From positions 78,431,801 through 78,495,800 of the forward strand of contig NC_052017.1 of the NCBI RefSeq assembly GCF_015832195.1: 64,000 bases of DNA, in the 5' to 3' direction. Source of the stretch: Motacilla alba alba (taxonomy: Eukaryota > Chordata > Aves > Passeriformes > Motacillidae). This document shows, in pieces, positions 13,220-24,710 of this stretch. The notes under the pieces are model-generated. The model made no database searches. It saw only the letters and a list, made by a program, of their open reading frames with translations, and had not been told where the DNA came from. The translations under genes were made by a program, and so were the position numbers. How positions within the stretch are numbered: the stretch's first letter is position 1; each line of letters starts with the position of its first letter.

Positions 13220-16200
13220 GCCAACCAACAAGCCATTAGATAAGTCATTATCATCTTTCCATCCGAAAAGGTACAACTGTTCTAATAAATTTTAGTTTGG
13301 CTTGCCTCTGTTGTCCTTACAGAAGCCCGGCTCACATGATCCCTGTGAGTTACTCAATGCACAGCACTGATTTCTTCTTTGAACTTTGCAAACTATGGCA
13401 AATTCAAGCCTAACAACTATCTTTAAGTGCAGAAAACAAGTACTTAAAGTACAGGAAATGTGACTAAGATGTGTAAAGACCATAAGCTACTGCTGTAGCT
13501 GTTCCATTTCCATTCATTTAGGACCAACCCTATGCACGTATTTGGTATCAACCAAAATGAAGTCACTGACTAATATTAATAAAGCAAATAAATAAAGATA
13601 GACTAAAAAGCTTTGAGAGTAACACATTATTTAAAAAAATGAACAACAACAATGGCTATTCAGTTTCTTTAGCAGAGAAATCATAACCTATTTTTATTAC
13701 TCTACAGTAAAAGACAGACAGAGGCCTCTAAAGATGGGGTTTGGCATCTTCTTAAGTCTGATATTCAATGTACTATGTGCTATCAACTTCTGCGCAGAAC
13801 AGGACAATCCAGGCAATTTATATTTCGATTCACCTTGATTTGCTGACAGCTTTCTACATTTTTTCTGTGCTTTCAGCTGCATATATCTGGAATTCAAGGA
13901 GAATTACAAAGGGCAAAGACACTTTGACCTTGGCCTAAAGTTTTTAGAAGAGGGTAGAGTATTTTTATGATCTCAGAAAATGGTATCACCTTTGTACTCA
14001 ATGCTGCTTAACCCAACATGCCCAGAAGTCAGTGGTATGATAAACACTTGGAAATTGAAGAACTTACTACCTTAAGGCCAGTAGAAAATTATATCCAACA
14101 AACACTGTACAGCCAAGACTACACAAAAGATAAGGTGAAGTCCACCATGTAGCATAGGAGGTTAGCCAAGAAATATTGGTATGTAAACACTCCATTTAGT
14201 CTAATTCACTTCTTGGGATGTTCCTGATGTATCCTTCCTTTATTACCTCGGACACACTAAGATTTCTTCTCAACATTTAATATCTGTTTGGGCTCCGAAA
14301 ACAAGCAGTCCCCAAGACTTCCAACATTTCTGCTTTCATTAAATTTCACCAATAACATTTTTCATTGTTTGGTGGCCTCGAAATTATTAACCAGCTATGG
14401 CACCATCACAAACCTTAGTGAATAGCCTTTGACCAAATGCCTTGATAAACTATGTCAAAAGGCTGAAGGTTTCCACAAAATTACCCGAAGAAATGCAGAA
14501 ATTCTGTATAAAGCCTAAAAGTTTTGGATTTTGAATTACTCTTTTATAAGTGTAATAAGTGAGGTACAGACTAGATAAAAATAAGTAGGTATTTACCTGA
14601 TAGGTCCCTGTGAGCCCTATCTTTCTGTAGTATATTTTCCTGTTCATTTTTAGCACTTCGGAAATCTCACTTCACTGTTACCCTGGATCCTCAGACTCTA
14701 ATTGCTAAGCAGTCATGTACAAATCTAACCACAAAAATCACTACTGGCTGTTTACACAGTCTGCAGACACCTCAGGAATAACTATTACTCCTCATACACG
14801 CACTAAGACTACAAGAAAACATGAGTAATTAAGCTCTGGGTAGTTTCACAGATGACTAGAACGCATTGGGATTACTCACAATAGACCTGTTCAGCGCCTG
14901 CTGCCCAGAATACTTTCTCCAACTTTTTAACAAAGAGACTTGTCATCCAAACTCAAGTTTTTGAAGCTGCATGGACTATTTAGTTGACAGTATATACATG
15001 CACACATGTATCCTCATGCACATTAGTAAAACAAACCTCCCTGAATCTCAGACTCATGTCACACTATTATACATGCCAATAACATCGTCCTGACTCTTGC
15101 ACAGATTTGTGGGAATTATCCAAGCACACTACACTACACCTACACTATAAAACATAAAGCAAACCCCTGACATATTTTGAATGCTGGAAGCCCACACTTT
15201 TCTCCCTATGCTTGCCATCTTGCTTCCTCAACATGTTGGGCCCTGAGAGACAAAAAAAAAAAAAACAACAAAAAAACAAAAAAACAAAAAAACCCCAAAA
15301 CAAACCATCAAAAAAACCCCCTTACCTCCCTGTAAAGATTGCCTTCTCTTTCCACCACAATTATAAAACACTAATGCCTATTTCTTCAGTAAGGTCCAGA
15401 TTACAAAACACCATATTCAGAAGTACCAGCAAAAGACATAGTTCGGCACTGCTCAGTAGGAAAACCTGTTACATATTTGCAGTTGTGTATATTAAACAGT
15501 GCTACTGGCACTTATGCAAGGCAGTAGCACAGGAGATTGAACAAATTTGACTAAATGATTTCAGAAGACTCCACTCAACAGCCTTGAAAAACAACCCTAT
15601 TTTTTAAACAAATGCACAATTAGGCTATTTCAGATGACTTAGAGCAGCTATTTGGCAGAGAAACCACTGGAACGGGCTTTGTATCTTTGAAGCACAGTCT
15701 TGTCACTCACACTGCTTTGTGAAACTTTGTGGACACAACCCATTTATGACCCTCCTCTTTGTGTATCCATACAACAGCCTACTCTAGAGGCTGAAAATCA
15801 GATGCTTTAATGTACTGTAGTGTCTACTGCTAAAAGCACTTGAGTTGTTCCCTGTCATTTCAATTCCTCCTCCTCACTACTGGGTAAGTGATCTGTTTTC
15901 TCAAAACAGCAGTATCCTTCCTGAAGGAATATGACTCAGCTTTGCAGATCATCAGTATTACTTCACCAGTAGTCTACTTTTTGATTTTACCGCACCAAGA
16001 AAAATGTTAAGTTAAACAAAGATCCTTCTCCAAATCAAGCAAATTTCTTCATGAAAACAACGAATAGATGTAACCATCTTAGTCATTAAATTAAAATAGC
16101 CTGCTGTGACTTTCATGGGTTTTTTTTACCTCTTTTTGTTTTTAAGATTATATTTGGTTGTTACCAATATCATGCAGAAAAAATTGTTTTCCCTCTCCTC

Positions 16201-19200
16201 TTTAAAATTATCACCACTTTCCTTCAACCACGACTGCATTTCCAAAATTTCAACGTGCCTTTACTATTTTAACACTTTTGCTGACCATGAACAGCTATTT
16301 CAGTGATTTTACCTCCTTCTTCAAGATGCAAACCAAAAATCACTATGCAGTTTCACCCTATTAAACTGACCTAGCAGTCTGCACCTAAGCATTTTTTGAC
16401 ACTAGAGTTATTTTAGTTTTTATTTTCAATTGAAAGGAGTAGAGAAACATTAATATTTTCTCTGTATATTTGGATAAGCAAAGTCTTTCCAGGCTTCCTT
16501 TAGATTTTATTTACCTAGATAGTGATTTTACATGCAAAAGCTTTTGGAAGTCATGTGACATTTCGGTTGAAATTCACACCTGTTTCTGTGGGACATATTT
16601 AACTGGATACATATCACTTTTAAAGAAACATTACTACCAGTCTTCTACACAGTGACTGTGCTCCACAACTGATGAAAGCCTCAACTCCACCAAGTCTCTT
16701 CCTACTTCTGTCATCTCCTTTCTGGGCACATCAGCACTTCATGCCAGCTCAAATGTACTCCTTCTAAGAATGGACCTGGCTTTTTTCTAACTCCCATTCA
16801 CCTTCCACTCCAAATGTGCATGTAGTTTATCAACTGCCAGCTATCAAAGATGTTACCAGTAATTGTCCTCTGTCCTCTCTTAGAAATATTCATGACTTCT
16901 GCCTCCAACTGTTTCAAACACAACCTAACCTCTAACTTGATCTATCCTTGTCTATCCGCAGAGAAGCCTGGCTGTTTCACACTAAGCCAAACTGCACAAC
17001 AGCTGCTGTGTTTCACACTGAAGCTCTCTATCCTCATCTTCATTGTTCCAGGGAATGTCAATTCAACAATGCTATTCCCCAGCCTAACTTCTCCATTGTA
17101 ACTTCATTGTTTCTGCAGTTATTTTTGCTCTGCATATGCTCATCAGAAACTATCAAGTTGTGGCATTTTTCTATGGTATTTTTCAAAATATCATTTACAC
17201 ACACACACCACTCTGCTTCAACCATCTTATTAAAATGCATACTTCTGGAATTGGATCAAAATTCCACAAATGAGCCCACTTCTTCAGCTCAGGCCAACCA
17301 GCACTAATGACAGCAATACTGCTGTAACCTTCTAATTTACTAATGCAACTCAAAGCACAAAGTAACAGATTCTTGAAAAGCTTACACAAGACTGGGAATT
17401 TTTGTTGTGTTTATTTATTTAACACAAATGCTGTCATCATGCTAAGCCACATGAAAGAATGGACAACTTGCTTCATACTTTACATCCTCTGCATGCCCAC
17501 CAATTCTTAAAACACACCTCAGCTCCTGACAGCCACAGTGCCAAGAACCAGTACTTGCAGAGGACAGCAGGGAGCTGTCATGTGAGCTACCACCAGCGCT
17601 GCCTGGCAAAACCCCACTTTTGGCTTCACTATTAGATTATTTCTGTTAGACACTCTTAACAACTCCGTAGCTGCTCCAACTGGAATGCCAAGTAAGCAAC
17701 AACAACTCTGACTACCTTCTCTGTCAGTTAGCTACTACACATCACCAGGAGATAGTGCCTTCCTAAGAAGATTCACCTATCCTAACTTTATAGATGGTGT
17801 GTTCTGCTTCATGGTTTTCAGATGGAAATTTGGCTTGTTTTTCACATTTGATGCCTACCTAGAAAGTTAGTTTGCCCATGATCTAAATGATAGTGTGTTT
17901 TTATTAGTAGTATTCTTGAAAAAACCTGCTGCTTTTTAATATGCTTGCCTTTTTTTTACCATGTAATCTTTCCCAACCCTCCCTCCTTTCCCTGCTATGA
18001 CAGCATTTTTAATGCTGTCTACTACATGCAGTCAACTATCCCAGCCATTATCACATAGGACACTAACATAAAGCAAGCATGGTAAGAGTATATAAAGCAA
18101 TATAATCAGGAAGAAATAAAATATAAGTCCTCCTTGTAAACTTGAAATAACACATTCCTAAATGCTGGCTTTAATCTTTACAGTATTAAGTGATTTCCAT
18201 GAAAACTAAGCAAACAACAAGATCATTATTTAAAAGAAAAATATGAAAATCAATCATATTTTCATGACACTTATTAATACTTCTTCTAAGGTCTCAACTA
18301 TTCAAGCAACTATCAATATAGGTTGCTATAGGCAGACTTAGTCGAACCCAGACAGACTGATCGAAGTCTCAAGTTACTAGCACTTGCAGAAGTCTTCAGA
18401 TGTCCACAACCACAACAAATCTCAGCATTCTGTTTTCCTAAAATACTCACATGTTCATTTTGGTACCTAAACACACATATCTCAAACCAAAGTTTTAAAT
18501 TCTCTCATCATTAGGCTTACATTAAGAAACACGTGCACAAGCAGCATAAACTAAGTGTACAACATTAGAACCAGGTGCTATTTAAAGCTATTCTGGCTAC
18601 CAGCCTGTTCTCTAGCTTCACCTTCAGAGAGGTGGCACATTGGACTCTCTACTTGGAACAACCACTTCCTCCAGACCCACACTCATCTCAAACTTACTCT
18701 GTCTCCTGAGAAAGGACTGCTGCCACCTGTGAAGATTTAGGTTTTACATAGAAAATCCTCCACTTTTTTGTTTTCCTGTATCAAGGGATGAACTACAATT
18801 AACAGTTATGTTTAGATTTGACCTGGCAAAACCTGGACAGTTATTCACCTTAATGACAAGACTTTTGGGGCCCCTTGTTTTTTCAACACTTCTGTTCCTC
18901 CAACCAGTCCCTTCCCATTGCTCTATGTAAATTGCGTTCCTTCCAGGCATGTGGCAAGTGTTCACATAAACAGGTGGTGACAACACTAATCCTCTCAATG
19001 GCTTTGAAAACTGTATTGTTTGTCCATGTATGAATGCAGTTTGTAGAGGCCACTCATAAAAAATGTATCTTACAGGAAATAACTACATCCACTTTCATCT
19101 CATAACTGTGAAGAGTTATCAGTCAGTTGGTTTTTTTTTCCATGAAGACTTTTCAGAGTAATTTATAAAGGCACTCCCTACACTGTCTAGCCAAGGGTTG

Positions 19201-21689
19201 ACTGAAGTGCTTTTTCTCTGCAACCTTTTGTATGCACAGATATCTCCATCATACCAGAAAGGTAACTTTAATTACTAAAATTTTGATCAACATGTCTTCT
19301 ATTTGGATGAAAAGTGTTTTGTTCTTTATGCCTAAAAACTAAATTCTCAAACTTCAACCAGCAAAAATACTTTGGTTTGAAAAACACTCTTATAATAACA
19401 TGATTTAAACTTAAAAGACAGCCCTGATTCTTGCATCCTGAAGATGTCAGTTGAGTCCCCTTACCAAAGTATTGAGGACTTATAGCCGCAAAGATGAAGA
19501 TTAAACCAAGAACAACCAAACAAAACCTCTGTATGGTTACTGTCTTGTAAGCCATGACTTGATGGCACTCCCTCAGATACAACTTTGCTCATGTCAGCTG
19601 TTTTCAGACCTTTCAGATACACAGAATTTTAGGTTGAAACTTAGAACACATTTTGAAAAGTTTTGTCTTAATAACTCTTCATAAAAAATAGATTTTGTGT
19701 AATTAACACATGTACTAACACCACTCTACACAGCCACTTAGACTCTGTGCTACTGGGGTTTTGTACGGTAACAGTCTTTTTTCATAACTCCAAGATATTT
19801 TACTAGTCCTTTCAAGTCACAACAGTAGACTTCTTTAATTTAAAAAGGGATAATTGCCTATACATTTATAGTGCAAGACACATCCTTCTGTCAGTTTACA
19901 CAGTCATTTCTAATCTCCAACTTAGAGGACAGAAAGGCACTTCCTACAACCACTGTGTTTTCTCCTTCAAAATATAATCACTATGCCTGGCCCTCAGCTC
20001 TGCTTCTTTTACTATTAATCCTGCCACAGAGGTGACAGCCCTAACAAGGTACTCTTTCCAACTTCAAATAATGCGATTTAGATATCAAATATGTAACAGA
20101 AAGTAAGCTGCTTCAATTTCTTCCAATTCCAATAAAGGGATTCCTCATTTACATTCAAGACACACAGTCTTTATGTGTTCCGACTACCACCACCTCACTT
20201 CCAGTTCAGCTGCTTCCCTCTCATTTCAACTGCAACTTTATTTCCCAAACAACTCAAGAGTTTATATTTACATAACCAAAGTGAAAACTGGAAATGTGCA
20301 CATTTCAAGTGATGTGAACCTAGCTGCTGTTCAATATCCTAACAAAATCTTCCAAATAATGAAACTCCATTCTTCAGGCTACTTTAATTCTACTTCAAGC
20401 TTAGTTTCTCAAAAGGACAGGAGGAAAGCCAATAACCCCACTTGGCAGCTCAACTGACCAATTTAACCAACCCAAGATTAGAACTGATTGTTTAGGCAGG
20501 CTTTTTATTGTTGGGGTTATTTTTTTTCCTCCTGGAAAACACTGCAACATTTTTACTCATTTTCTCTTTTAAGTAACAGCTAGAGAGCTATGCTAATATT
20601 CTCTACAAATGACAGGAAAAAGGAAGCATTTGTCATTGTAAATTTTGTAAAGAGAAAAATATTTTGTCTGCTCCTAAGTGCACCAAACAAACTTTTTTCC
20701 TTGTTCATTGATCTCTGCGCCTTTGTGTTCCACTGAAAAAAAAAAAAAAAAAAAAGGTGCCTGTTGTTCAAACAAAGGGAAGCACCGGAGATCTCTTAAT
20801 AGACCCTCTCCTTATAGAAGAGTGGATCATGCACAGAGGCAGAATTCAAAGAGCTCTTCTCAATGCCAAACACCCACAGGAGATGCCAGAACATTTTCCA
20901 GTGTATGTTAGAGCCCAGGCTGAACCAGATAACCTTCACATGTAAATATGGAAATAAGAATGCCAATCGTTAAATATGCTCTAAGAGTTTTTAGATTAGC
21001 ATGTCCTTCTACTGCTTTAAGATTTTCAGATGCTGCAAGACTGAGCTCCGTACAACCTCCCTGTTATCAGAAGTTATCATCATCAGAAGCCATCACTGCA
21101 CCACTTATGAGCTTACCAGCTGTAGCATCCCTCAACCCACACACAAATGTGGAAGTTGATTATTAATACAGCTGGCAGGGTCTTCCAAAACTGCAAGATT
21201 ACTACACAAGCACCCATTTGTAACTACACTAAACAGACTACTGTGTGTAAGCCTACTGTTCCAATTTGTCATTTGCTTTAATCGGGATTTTCTCCTGGGA
21301 ACGATACAGCTCAGTCCTTTTTCCACGATAAAACCCACCAAGGCCAGCATCCTGACAAGGAGTTTCACACTCAATTGCTGTCATGTGAAGCAGGTTGCTT
21401 CGGGAGCATCAAGCCCTCCAGAGGGCACACAGCCCCCTGTTCGGACCCTCTATCCACGCAAACGCAGCTCCCAGCCCTGCTTCAAGGATGCCTGCTACAA
21501 ATCTCACCTCCTCCTTCACCCTCACGAAACCAAACACACTGAGCAGCACCACCGACCGCAAGCAGCACTGACTACGCCGTTTCCCACTTCCCTCGCGGAC
21601 TTTCCTTAAAAACCCAGTGAACACAGCTTTTACTACTATTATTACTACTGCCATCATTATTTTTCACACACGAAATCGGCCAGCCCCCT
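13220..21689. other. AT-rich stretch, probably intron 1 region of the minus-strand gene
   Basis: No gene could be supported. The sequence is AT-rich with A-rich runs (15,251-15,330) and a short CA run near 17,198-17,210. Two minus-strand segments with splice-like borders are noted in the findings (19,597-19,465 and 14,669-14,597). They are not annotated as exons because the acceptor context is weak and the lengths are too short for the open frame to be meaningful. From about 21,385 the GC content climbs toward the CpG island. Confidence 0.5.
20736..20755. repeat. A20 homopolymer (T20 on the minus strand)
   Basis: A run of 20 A on the plus strand lies immediately right of CACTG. Read on the minus strand it is a T20 tract followed directly by CAG, a near-ideal polypyrimidine tract plus 3' splice site (exon would begin at 20,732). 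It could equally be the tail of an old retroposed sequence lying to its left. No protein family is recognisable on either side. Confidence 0.8.
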
Positions 21690-21993
21690 CATCTTTCCTG
21701 CGGTGAGTCTGCATTTCCCTCGCTCGCCGCTCCTTTTTAGGCATCCAAAAGGAGCAAGTGCCCAGCCCGGCCCGGCCCGGCCGCTCCGCCCGGAGCGATG
21801 GCCGGGGGGTGCCCTGGGGGGCGCGGAGCCGCCGGCGGAGCGGACGGAGGGGAGGAGCCGCCGCCGCCGCTCGGGGGAGGGCAGCCGGCACTGGGGGGAG
21901 CCTCCGTCCCCGCCGCCGCCCAGGCTGCCGGCAGGGCTCCGTCCCCGCGGCCCGGGCAGTGCTGCCTTCCCCGCCGCTATCCCCCGGGGAGGA

Positions 21994-22033
21994 CAGTGTC
22001 TCGGCGGCGGGCGCAGTGTCTCGGCGGCGGGCG
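21994..22033. repeat. 20-bp unit tandemly duplicated inside the CpG island
   Basis: The 20-bp unit beginning CAGTGTCTCGG and ending GGCGGGCG occurs twice head to tail (21,994-22,013 and 22,014-22,033) without mismatch. It is GC-rich and probably a small replication-slippage duplication. No role is evident. Confidence 0.85.
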
Positions 22034-23022
22034 TAGCCGTCCTCCCCGCCCCGGTTGCGTGCCGAGAGTAAACACCGAGGGAGAAGGCAGCCTCCATTTT
22101 TTTTCATGCCGGCAGCCTGTCAACAGGCTCCCCCCCTTCCCCTCCCGATACTCCGCGCTGAGCCCGGCTTTCCAGCCCGGCAGCGCCCGAGAGCCGCTGC
22201 TTCCCCGCCTCAGCCGAGGCAGCGACACCCCCTTAACGTGGGCTTCGCTTTTTGCCTGCCTCTTTCGGTTCTCCTTAGAACATCCACTTTCCATGCCGCT
22301 TTTTCCATCCCTGCCCTGTGCCGCCACCCAGCAGCACAGCACCGGAGGAGCGCTGCCTTTTATAGCGGTGTCATCCTTGCCTGCTCGCCGGCCTCCCGGG
22401 GGGCCCGGCCGGCGCAACCGGCTCCCCGCAGCCCTGCGGCCCCGCTCACCCTTCCCACCCCTCCGACACCCTGGGCTTCCCGGACCGGAGCAGCTCCTCC
22501 ACCCGCCTCCCGCCCCGCAAGTCCCGGCGGGACATTTTCGGGGGACTCGGGTCCACCTGGCGCTGGGTGGTGCCGCCCGGCCCCGGTGAAGCGCCTGCTA
22601 CCAGGCCGGCACGGGAGGCAGAATCGCACCTGTCACCGGCGACACCGCCCCGGGGCGGCAGCAGCCCCGCACCCTCCCGCCCGGGCCGCGCCGCCGCCGC
22701 CCCCGTTTTCACGCCTCGGTTCTGCCGCGTCCCTCCCGCGAGTTGCTGTGCCTAAGCCCCGCTGTCCCCGGCACAGGACGGGGCGGCTCGGTTCTCTTCC
22801 CCGCCGCCTCCCCGAGGAACCCACGGGCAGTGGCGAGGCGGCCCCGGCGGCGAGAGGCGGACGAGCCTTCCCCGAGGCCACCTGACAAAGCCGGCTGCCC
22901 TCTCCTTTCCCGGCTCCAGGGGGAAGATGTCGCTTCCCCAGGGCCACCTTTCGCCTCTACCTCCAGCCGCGGTATCGCCGCCGGCCCTTCTTCCTGTTCC
23001 CCCAGGACAGGAGCGCACTCAC

Positions 23023-23137
23023 CGGATCGGAAGAACGCCGCGATGTCCGCCGAGTCCTTGGCCGCCTCCTCGGCCCCTTCCCCCGCGCCGCTGCCGGCCG
23101 TGGTGGCGGCGGAGGTGGCGGTAGCGGCGCTGCTCAT
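23023..23137 (-). CDS. first coding exon of an unidentified protein (partial)
   Basis: The start is ATG at 23,137-23,135 on the minus strand, in context gcagccATGAGC (G at -3). It reads 38 codons plus one base to 23,023, followed by a consensus 5' splice site (G|gtgagt, donor at 23,022). The peptide starts MSSAATATSAATTAG, a low-complexity Ala/Ser/Thr/Gly segment likely to be disordered. It then turns acidic and helical, ending EEAAKDSADIAAFFRS. The open frame continues upstream to 23,182 but without another ATG, so the internal ATG was chosen. It lies in the core of a CpG island, as expected for a housekeeping-type gene. I do not recognise the protein and give no symbol. The rest of the gene would lie to the left. 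Translation past the donor is open only because the DNA is GC-rich. The strand and the exon are inferred from the ATG, donor and promoter context; transcript data would settle it. Confidence 0.55.
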
Positions 23138-23322
23138 GGCTGCTGCTGCTGGTGCTGCTTGTGCCGGCGGCGGTGACTCCACCGGGCGAGACCCGCCGCC
23201 GACCCCGCCGCCCCCTCCGCGGATCCCGGCTTCACCTCCGGGCGGGAGCGGCCGTCAGGGCGGCAGCCGGAGCGGGCGAGCGATGCGGGGCGGCGGCGGG
23301 CGGCCGCAGCGAGCGCAGGGAC

Positions 23323-23334
23323 ATGAAGGTATGT
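23323..23334 (+). other. possible plus-strand ATG plus splice donor inside the island
   Basis: On the plus strand ATGAAG (23,323-23,328) is followed directly by gtatgt, a strong 5' splice site. This could be a tiny first exon of a divergent plus-strand transcript. It overlaps the presumed 5' leader of the minus-strand gene, and no downstream plus-strand exon was found, so it is only a weak hint. Confidence 0.12.
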
Positions 23335-23406
23335 GCGGAATGGCAGCTCCGGGAGCGCCCACCCCCCGCAGCCACCTAGGAGGCGGCGTGTGCATGCAGG
23401 GAGTCC

Positions 23407-23491
23407 GGGCGGGCGGGCGGGCGGCAGCCGGAGCGCAGACAATCGCGGGAGGAGGAGGAGAAGGAGGAGGAGGGCGACGACGACGACGACG
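23407..23491. repeat. GC-rich simple repeats in the promoter: (GGGC)4, GGA-rich, (CGA)n
   Basis: Within 85 bp there are four GGGC repeats (23,407-23,421, capable of a G-quadruplex on the plus strand), a GGA-rich purine run (about 23,447-23,473) and five or more CGA repeats (23,474-23,491). They lie between the presumed transcription start and the start codon of the minus-strand gene, so they would be C- and pyrimidine-rich in its leader RNA. Such runs are common in CpG-island promoters and are prone to length variation. Confidence 0.75.
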
Positions 23492-23586
23492 GCATGGGAA
23501 GGGCCAGCGGTCCGCGCAGTGAGCAGCCAGTGGGCGGAGAAAAAAAGGAACGTTTCCAACCTTTTTTTTTTCCCTTTTCCCTCTCT

Positions 23587-23590
<4 letters not shown>

Positions 23591-23625
<35 letters not shown>
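23591..23625. repeat. T35 homopolymer next to a pyrimidine tract
   Basis: A run of 35 T follows a pyrimidine tract (about 23,559-23,590, including CTCTCTCTCT). If the minus-strand gene starts transcription near 23.7 kb, the leader RNA would carry an A35 run followed by a GA-rich tract. It may instead be a slippage-prone simple repeat without function, and its length may be affected by sequencing error. Confidence 0.85.
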
Positions 23626-23626
<1 letters not shown>

Positions 23627-23665
23627 AGAAGGAGCGAGGAGCGATCCGGAGGAGCAGCGGCTGCC

Positions 23666-23710
23666 CTAGCCACCGCGGTGCCAGTGGCCGCAGCAACCAC
23701 CGCCCTCCAT
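23666..23710 (-). other. short upstream open reading frame in the presumed 5' leader
   Basis: The ATG embedded in the YY1-like element (23,710-23,708) opens a 14-codon frame, MEGGGCCGHWHRGG, ending in TAG at 23,668-23,666. If transcription starts upstream of 23,714 this would be a small uORF ahead of the main start at 23,137 and could dampen translation. This depends on an unproven transcription start. Confidence 0.3.
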
Positions 23711-23714
23711 CTTG
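23707..23714 (-). promoter_or_regulatory. YY1/TISU-like element CAAGATGG
   Basis: The minus strand reads CAAGATGGAGGGCGG here. The core CAAGATGG matches the YY1 consensus (AAGATGGCGGC) that often sits just downstream of transcription starts in CpG-island promoters, and the related TISU translation-start element. It suggests that minus-strand transcription begins close to 23,715-23,750. The match is not perfect after the core. Confidence 0.4.
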
Positions 23715-24280
23715 ACTGGGAGGAGGGTTAGAAGGGGGAGTCGGGAAAGGAAGCGAGTCCCCGCCCGAGGAACAAGGGCGGTGGAGCCGGGAGTGGGGGG
23801 AGCTCGGGAGTCTCCGGCTGCGTCCGGCACCGGTCGGGACGGGGCGGGGCTGGGCGGCGCAGCGCGTCAGCGCTCCCGCCGAGCCCGCGCCCCGTGCCTG
23901 GGCCGGGGCTTCCCGGCCGCGCGTCCGCCCGCTGGGAGCTGTGCGTTTGTTGTTAGGATTTGGGGTTTCTTTTTGTTTGGTTGGAGGTTTTTTTAGGTGC
24001 TTCCGGCTGGCCTTTGCCCTACTGCCAGCTCGCCCGTGTGCGGAGATCGGAGTGGAGGTCCGGAAAAAAAAACAAACAAAAAAAAACCCCTAAGCAAATC
24101 CAGTCCGTCCGTCCCGGGAGCGGGGCGAGCGGCGGGAGCGTGGGAAGCAGCGCGTGCCCTGAGCTCCTGCCTGCCGCTCCCCGGGCGCCAGGGGCCGCCG
24201 GCCTCCGAGGGGCCGTGCTCGGGAAGAGACCCCTGCCCGAGGTCGGAAGGAGCCTGGCTTGCCTCTGGAAGGCACAGGGG

Positions 24281-24710
24281 AAAAGGGATGCGTAGATTTC
24301 TTTTAAAAGGTGCCTTTGAAAGGTTTCCGTTACATTGTTGTCTGTATTGTGGATATTTTTTCTTGTGTTATCACGGGGACACTTCAGAAGATTTCATGCT
24401 GTGCACCGGTTCAATTAATATCAAATAAGCAAACAGCTCACGATAGGGAGGTTATGATGAGCCCCACCACCGTCCTGCTCTTCATGCTAAGGCAGTAGAA
24501 GTTTGTGTACAGGTGAGGTTGAGGAGTGGGTGTCAAAACAGGAAGCATAGCAGTTGCACAGATTGATGAATTTGACTAACACCTCTCAAATGCTTGTGGT
24601 GAATGGTAAATCGTTAGCACACTTGAAATACAGAAGTACAGCTTCAGGAATTAAACTCCTGAACCTTTGGTAAGTGTTAAAAGGAAGGTAAGTTCAAGAG
24701 AAATGTGGTT
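24281..24710. other. island shoulder without recognisable features
   Basis: GC content falls back to background. I see no gene, no repeat that I recognise and no strong splice-site pattern. Confidence 0.5.

Larger units (their letters stand above)
21690..24280. promoter_or_regulatory. CpG island / promoter of the minus-strand gene
   Basis: The background is AT-rich, but this 2.6-kb block is dominated by G and C, with dense CpG dinucleotides and GC-box-like strings (for example GGGGCGGGGC near 23,841 and the GGGC repeat at 23,407-23,421). Such islands mark promoters of broadly expressed vertebrate genes. Within it lie a plausible minus-strand first coding exon (23,137-23,023), a YY1-like CAAGATGG element on the minus strand (23,714-23,707) and a long T tract. 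Long open frames are present in all six frames here because stop codons are rare in such GC-rich DNA, so they are not evidence of genes. Whether transcription is also initiated on the plus strand cannot be told from sequence. Boundaries are approximate. Confidence 0.85.

Noticed and set aside
19268..19582. Minus-strand open frame with a hydrophobic stretch like a membrane segment (CLVVLGLIFIFAAISP)
   Set aside because: The acceptor context for this frame is poor and a stop lies just upstream. The same DNA is open in another frame with a better acceptor. A single hydrophobic run in AT-rich DNA is common by chance.
20757..20945. Plus-strand open frame after the A20 run, with protein-like composition
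   Set aside because: No splice acceptor or promoter precedes it, no family is recognised, and a 62-codon open frame is expected by chance several times in 64 kb.
21657..24295. Many long open frames of 80-276 codons on both strands
   Set aside because: They occur in all six frames of the CpG island and reflect the shortage of stop codons in GC-rich DNA. Only the short segment with start and donor signals was kept.
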